Origin: Acidobacteriota bacterium
GTDB lineage: Bacteria > Acidobacteriota > Terriglobia > Terriglobales > Acidobacteriaceae
Direction of reading: 5' to 3'
Assembly (NCBI GenBank): GCA_021778815.1
Contig: JAJYBW010000118.1
Span: forward strand, 1 to 9,087
Length of the DNA stretch: 9,087 nt
Part shown: one piece after another, positions 6,707-9,087 of the stretch
Position numbering within the stretch: position 1 is the first letter of the stretch
How the letters are laid out: the number at the start of each line of letters is the position of its first letter
Translations under genes and position numbers: made by a program
The notes under the pieces: model-generated
What the model was told of the DNA's origin: nothing
The model's database searches: none
Seen by the model: the letters and a program-made list of their open reading frames with translations, nothing else

Positions 6707-7647
6707 CGCGAATCCAATCGCTCGCCCTCGGTGAATGAAAGGCCGTTCAGAAAAGCCTCTACTGGCATGCGGCGTTTCCCTTCCATCTGCAATTCCAGCA
6801 GCTCGATCCAGCTGCCTTCACCGCAGGCCACCAGCAATCGATTCGCCTTCCGCACCAGCGTTCCAGGAGCCGCAGATAACCCCGCAGGATCCGCGACCAC
6901 CTGCATCGCGTGAAGAATCCATTTTTTTCCGTGAAAGCTGGTGAACGCTCCCGGCCACGGCTGAAACCCGCGCCAGCGATCGAAAATCTGTTGCGCAGTC
7001 CGATTCCAATCGACACGGCCATCTTCCCGCTGCAATATCGGAGCCAGCGTCGCGCGGCTATGATCCTGCGGCGTCGGTGCAAGCGTTCCCTGCTCCAGAC
7101 CGGCCAGCGTGCGCACCATCAGCTCCGCACCAACGTCGGCAAGCACCGGAGAAAGCTCCCCTGAAGTTTGCTGCGGCAAAATGGGCACCCGCTGCCGCAG
7201 CAGAATATCGCCGGTGTCGAGCCCTTCATCAAGGCGCATCGTAGTAATGCCGGTTTCCGTTTCGCCATTGGCAACTGCCCATTGGATGGGGGCGGCTCCG
7301 CGATACTTTGGCAGCAGCGACGCATGAACATTCAGATTGCCGTATTTCGGAAGGGTCAACATCCAGGGTGGGATCAGACGGCCATAGGCCACGATGACAA
7401 TGGCGTCCGGAGACAAGGCCTGCAGCCGCTCCTGCAGCTCAGGATTGTTGCGGATTTTTTCCGGTTGCGCGAGTACCAGACCGTGTTGCTCCGCATAGCG
7501 CTTCACCGGGGAGGTTTGAACTTCCATGCCGCGACCACTGGCGCGATCCGGCTGCGACAACACCAGGTCCACGCGATGGCCCGCCTGCAACAGGGCATTC
7601 AGGGTAGGAACAGCGAATTGCGGAGTGCCGCAAAAGACAAGGCGCAT
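6703..7647 (-). CDS. fmt: methionyl-tRNA formyltransferase
   Basis: Transfers a formyl group from 10-formyltetrahydrofolate to Met-tRNA(fMet) for translation initiation. The N-terminal Rossmann domain opens MRLVFCGTPQFAVPTL. The folate-binding signature NVHASLLPKYRGAAPIQWA and the segment DEGLDTGDILL follow. Counting from the ATG at 7645-7647, the catalytic trio is Asn106, His108 and Asp144, the same numbers as in the E. coli enzyme, and the length is 314 residues. The C-terminal tRNA-binding domain covers about 205-305 (IFDRWRGFQPWPGAF; KRRMPVEAFLNG). A GTG at 7659 would add four residues. AGGAG at 7662-7666 sits only 2 bases before that GTG and 14 before the ATG, so neither spacing is ideal and the choice rests on family alignment. 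The gene follows def, as in many bacteria, and overlaps rsmB. Confidence 0.95.
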   Translation of the reverse strand: MRLVFCGTPQFAVPTLNALLQAGHRVDLVLSQPDRASGRGMEVQTSPVKRYAEQHGLVLAQPEKIRNNPELQERLQALSPDAIVIVAYGRLIPPWMLTLPKYGNLNVHASLLPKYRGAAPIQWAVANGETETGITTMRLDEGLDTGDILLRQRVPILPQQTSGELSPVLADVGAELMVRTLAGLEQGTLAPTPQDHSRATLAPILQREDGRVDWNRTAQQIFDRWRGFQPWPGAFTSFHGKKWILHAMQVVADPAGLSAAPGTLVRKANRLLVACGEGSWIELLELQMEGKRRMPVEAFLNGLSFTEGERLDSR

Positions 7648-7686
7648 TGGTTTGGGCACGGCTCCTACGAACGTTGGGGACGAGAT

Positions 7687-7704
7687 GCCGGGAAACGGCC
7701 CGGC
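7687..7704 (-). other. GC-rich hairpin in the def-fmt gap
   Basis: On the minus strand GCCGGG (7704-7699) and CCCGGC (7692-7687) form a perfect 6-bp stem with a 6-base loop. Two further pairs are possible across a bulged A at 7686. It begins just after the def stop codon (7708-7706) and about 40 bases before the fmt start. No U-run follows, so I do not call it an intrinsic terminator. An attenuating or RNA-stabilising stem between def and fmt is possible. Confidence 0.35.
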
Positions 7705-7705
7705 T

Positions 7706-8215
7706 CTACCACTCGCCTGCCCGCTGTAGCTTGCGAATTTTTCGCAGCTGCAAGTCGCGCTTCAACCGGCTCAGGCGAAAGATGAACAGGATTCCATCCA
7801 GATGGTCGATCTCGTGTTGGATGGCGCGCGCCAGCAGCTCCGTGCCTTCCACTTCAATCGACTTGCCTTCCGCATCCTGGGCACGCACTTTCACCTCTGC
7901 GGCTCGCACCACGCGATCGCGAATCTCCGGCAGGCTCAGGCAGCCTTCTTCCTCTACCTGCTTGCCTTTAATCTCGATCACTTCAGGATTGATTAGAACG
8001 ATCTTGTCTTCCGGTTTTTTCTGAAAACTCAGATCAATCACGGTCAAGCGTTTCGAAATCCCAATCTGCGGCGCGGCCAGGCCAATTCCCTGCGCGTCGT
8101 ACATGGAGGTAAACATGTCATCGACCAACTTGCGCAATTCTGCGTCAAACACCGTGACCGGTTCCGCAGGCTGCTGCAGGATAGGGTCGGGAAACTTCAC
8201 AATCGGATAAATCAT
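7706..8215 (-). CDS. def: peptide deformylase
   Basis: Metalloenzyme that removes the N-formyl group from nascent proteins, reversing the mark set by Fmt. It has 169 residues, the normal length. The three family motifs are in order: GIGLAAPQ (43-50), EGCLSLP (90-96) and QHEIDHLDG (133-141). The metal ligands are Cys92, His134 and His138, with catalytic Glu135. After the last motif the usual Asp of LF-D is replaced by Phe (LFIFRLSRLKR, F146); the C-terminus is basic (KRDLQLRKIRKLQR). No clear ribosome binding site is seen before the ATG at 8213-8215. It lies 33 bp after aroC and 58 bp before fmt, same strand. Confidence 0.96.
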   Translation of the reverse strand: MIYPIVKFPDPILQQPAEPVTVFDAELRKLVDDMFTSMYDAQGIGLAAPQIGISKRLTVIDLSFQKKPEDKIVLINPEVIEIKGKQVEEEGCLSLPEIRDRVVRAAEVKVRAQDAEGKSIEVEGTELLARAIQHEIDHLDGILFIFRLSRLKRDLQLRKIRKLQRAGEW

Positions 8216-8248
8216 CGAGAGAGTCTTGTCTTTCTAATTTCTGGCAGA

Positions 8249-9087
8249 TCAAAATGTGCGGATCTGATCGCAGTACCCTTGATAGTTTCTCACCATTTCG
8301 CGCAGTGAGTCGCCGCCGAACTTCTCGATGGCCAGTTTCGCCAGCGTCAGCGCCACCATTGCCTCGGCCGCAACGCCGGCTGCCGGAACCACGCAGACAT
8401 CCGACCGCTCGTAGGCCGCCTTGGTTTCTTCCCGCGTCTCGAAGCTCACCGAGCCCAACGGCCGCCGCAGCGTAGAAATGGGCTTCAAATATCCCCGAAC
8501 GATCACATCCTCGCCATTCGAGATGCCGCCTTCAATCCCGCCCGCATTGTTCTGGTCGCGCATGAATCGGGTGTGCCTGTCCGCTTCCTTCTCGGACGCG
8601 TAATGGATCGCGTCATGCACCACCGAACCAAACGCACCCGCAGCCGTCACCCCGCGGCCGATCTCCACCGCCTTGACCGCCTGCAGCGACATCACCGCCG
8701 CCGCCAGAATTCCGTCCAACCGCTCATCCCAGTTGGCGTACGTTCCCAGGCCCGGCGGAACACCATGGGCCACCACTTCAAACACGCCACCCACGGAGTC
8801 GCCCGTACGCAACGCCTTATCGACAACGGCCTTCATGCGCTGCTCGGAAGCTTCGTCTACGCAGCCCAGCAAGACTTCCTCGTGCGACTGCAATGCCAGA
8901 ATTTCCGGCCACGTCGCGTCCCTGTCCAATTCCGCATCGCCGACTCGGATCACATGACTCGCAACCACGATTCCCAGGGCTTCCAGTAACTGCTTGGCAA
9001 TGGCCCCGGCCGCCACTCGAGCCGTTGACTCACGCGCCGACGCCCGCTCCAGCACGTACCGTGCATCGGGAAAATCATATTTGAGCG
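8249..9087 (-). CDS. aroC: chorismate synthase, C-terminal part (5' end outside window)
   Basis: Last step of the shikimate pathway: anti-elimination of phosphate from EPSP to give chorismate, using reduced FMN. The frame is open to the right edge and the residues before the first possible GTG (KYDFPDARYV) already match the family, so the true start is beyond base 9087. 278 residues are visible. Motifs by visible residue: ERASARESTARVAAGA (13-28), GLGTYANWDERLDG (112-125), AVEIGRG (139-145), NNAGGIEGGISNGEDVIVRG (179-198), KPISTLRRPLGSVSF (201-215) and ERSDVCVVPAAGVAAEAMVA (226-245). The conserved N-terminal part with the first catalytic histidine is not in view. It heads the visible minus-strand run, 33 bp before def. 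Confidence 0.96.
   Translation of the reverse strand, partial: LKYDFPDARYVLERASARESTARVAAGAIAKQLLEALGIVVASHVIRVGDAELDRDATWPEILALQSHEEVLLGCVDEASEQRMKAVVDKALRTGDSVGGVFEVVAHGVPPGLGTYANWDERLDGILAAAVMSLQAVKAVEIGRGVTAAGAFGSVVHDAIHYASEKEADRHTRFMRDQNNAGGIEGGISNGEDVIVRGYLKPISTLRRPLGSVSFETREETKAAYERSDVCVVPAAGVAAEAMVALTLAKLAIEKFGGDSLREMVRNYQGYCDQIRTF

Noticed and set aside
7168..7785. 205-codon open frame on the plus strand
   Set aside because: Antisense to fmt and the end of def, both of which carry complete catalytic motifs.
1..9087. tRNA, rRNA, CRISPR arrays, insertion sequences, prophage or defence genes
   Set aside because: Nothing of the sort was seen. Coding sequence covers nearly the whole window and no direct-repeat arrays or terminal inverted repeats stand out by eye.

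Overview
This is a gene-dense bacterial chromosomal window of moderately high GC content. It holds ten protein-coding genes, with almost no intergenic space and no sign of mobile DNA, RNA genes or CRISPR. The gene set (menaquinone methyltransferase MenG, the aroC-def-fmt-rsmB run, a PASTA membrane protein beside rsmB, a long CDF transporter) and the wording of Fmt and AroC fit an Acidobacteriota chromosome of the Terriglobia/Koribacter type. That placement is inferred from remembered family patterns, not from a search.

Layout. From 1 to 645 (minus strand) lies the N-terminal part of nadB (L-aspartate oxidase, NAD biosynthesis), which runs off the left edge. It is divergent from a plus-strand cluster across a 64-bp gap. 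The cluster is aroB (3-dehydroquinate synthase, GTG start), menG (demethylmenaquinone methyltransferase, ATGA overlap with aroB), a cation diffusion facilitator with an unusually long cytosolic tail, a YhfA-like OsmC protein (GTG start), and a one-pass PASTA-domain protein. The gaps after menG are 54, 29 and 21 bp, so aroB to the PASTA gene could be one transcript, ending at 5339.

The right half is a minus-strand cluster read from right to left. It starts with aroC (chorismate synthase, 5' end outside the window), followed by def (peptide deformylase), fmt (Met-tRNA formyltransferase) and rsmB (16S rRNA m5C methyltransferase). fmt and rsmB overlap by ATGA. The two clusters meet tail to tail at 5340-5362 with only 23 bp between stop codons.

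How they work together. AroB and AroC are an early step and the last step of the shikimate route to chorismate, and MenG does the last methylation of menaquinone, whose ring comes from chorismate. Def and Fmt put on and take off the N-formyl group of initiator methionine, and RsmB modifies the ribosome. These are housekeeping functions. I found no convincing undescribed system. The points most worth a second look are the apparent three-fold repeat of the C-terminal domain in the CDF transporter, the PASTA protein whose last repeat is split by a proline/alanine-rich insert, and GC-rich hairpins at def-fmt and at the convergent junction.
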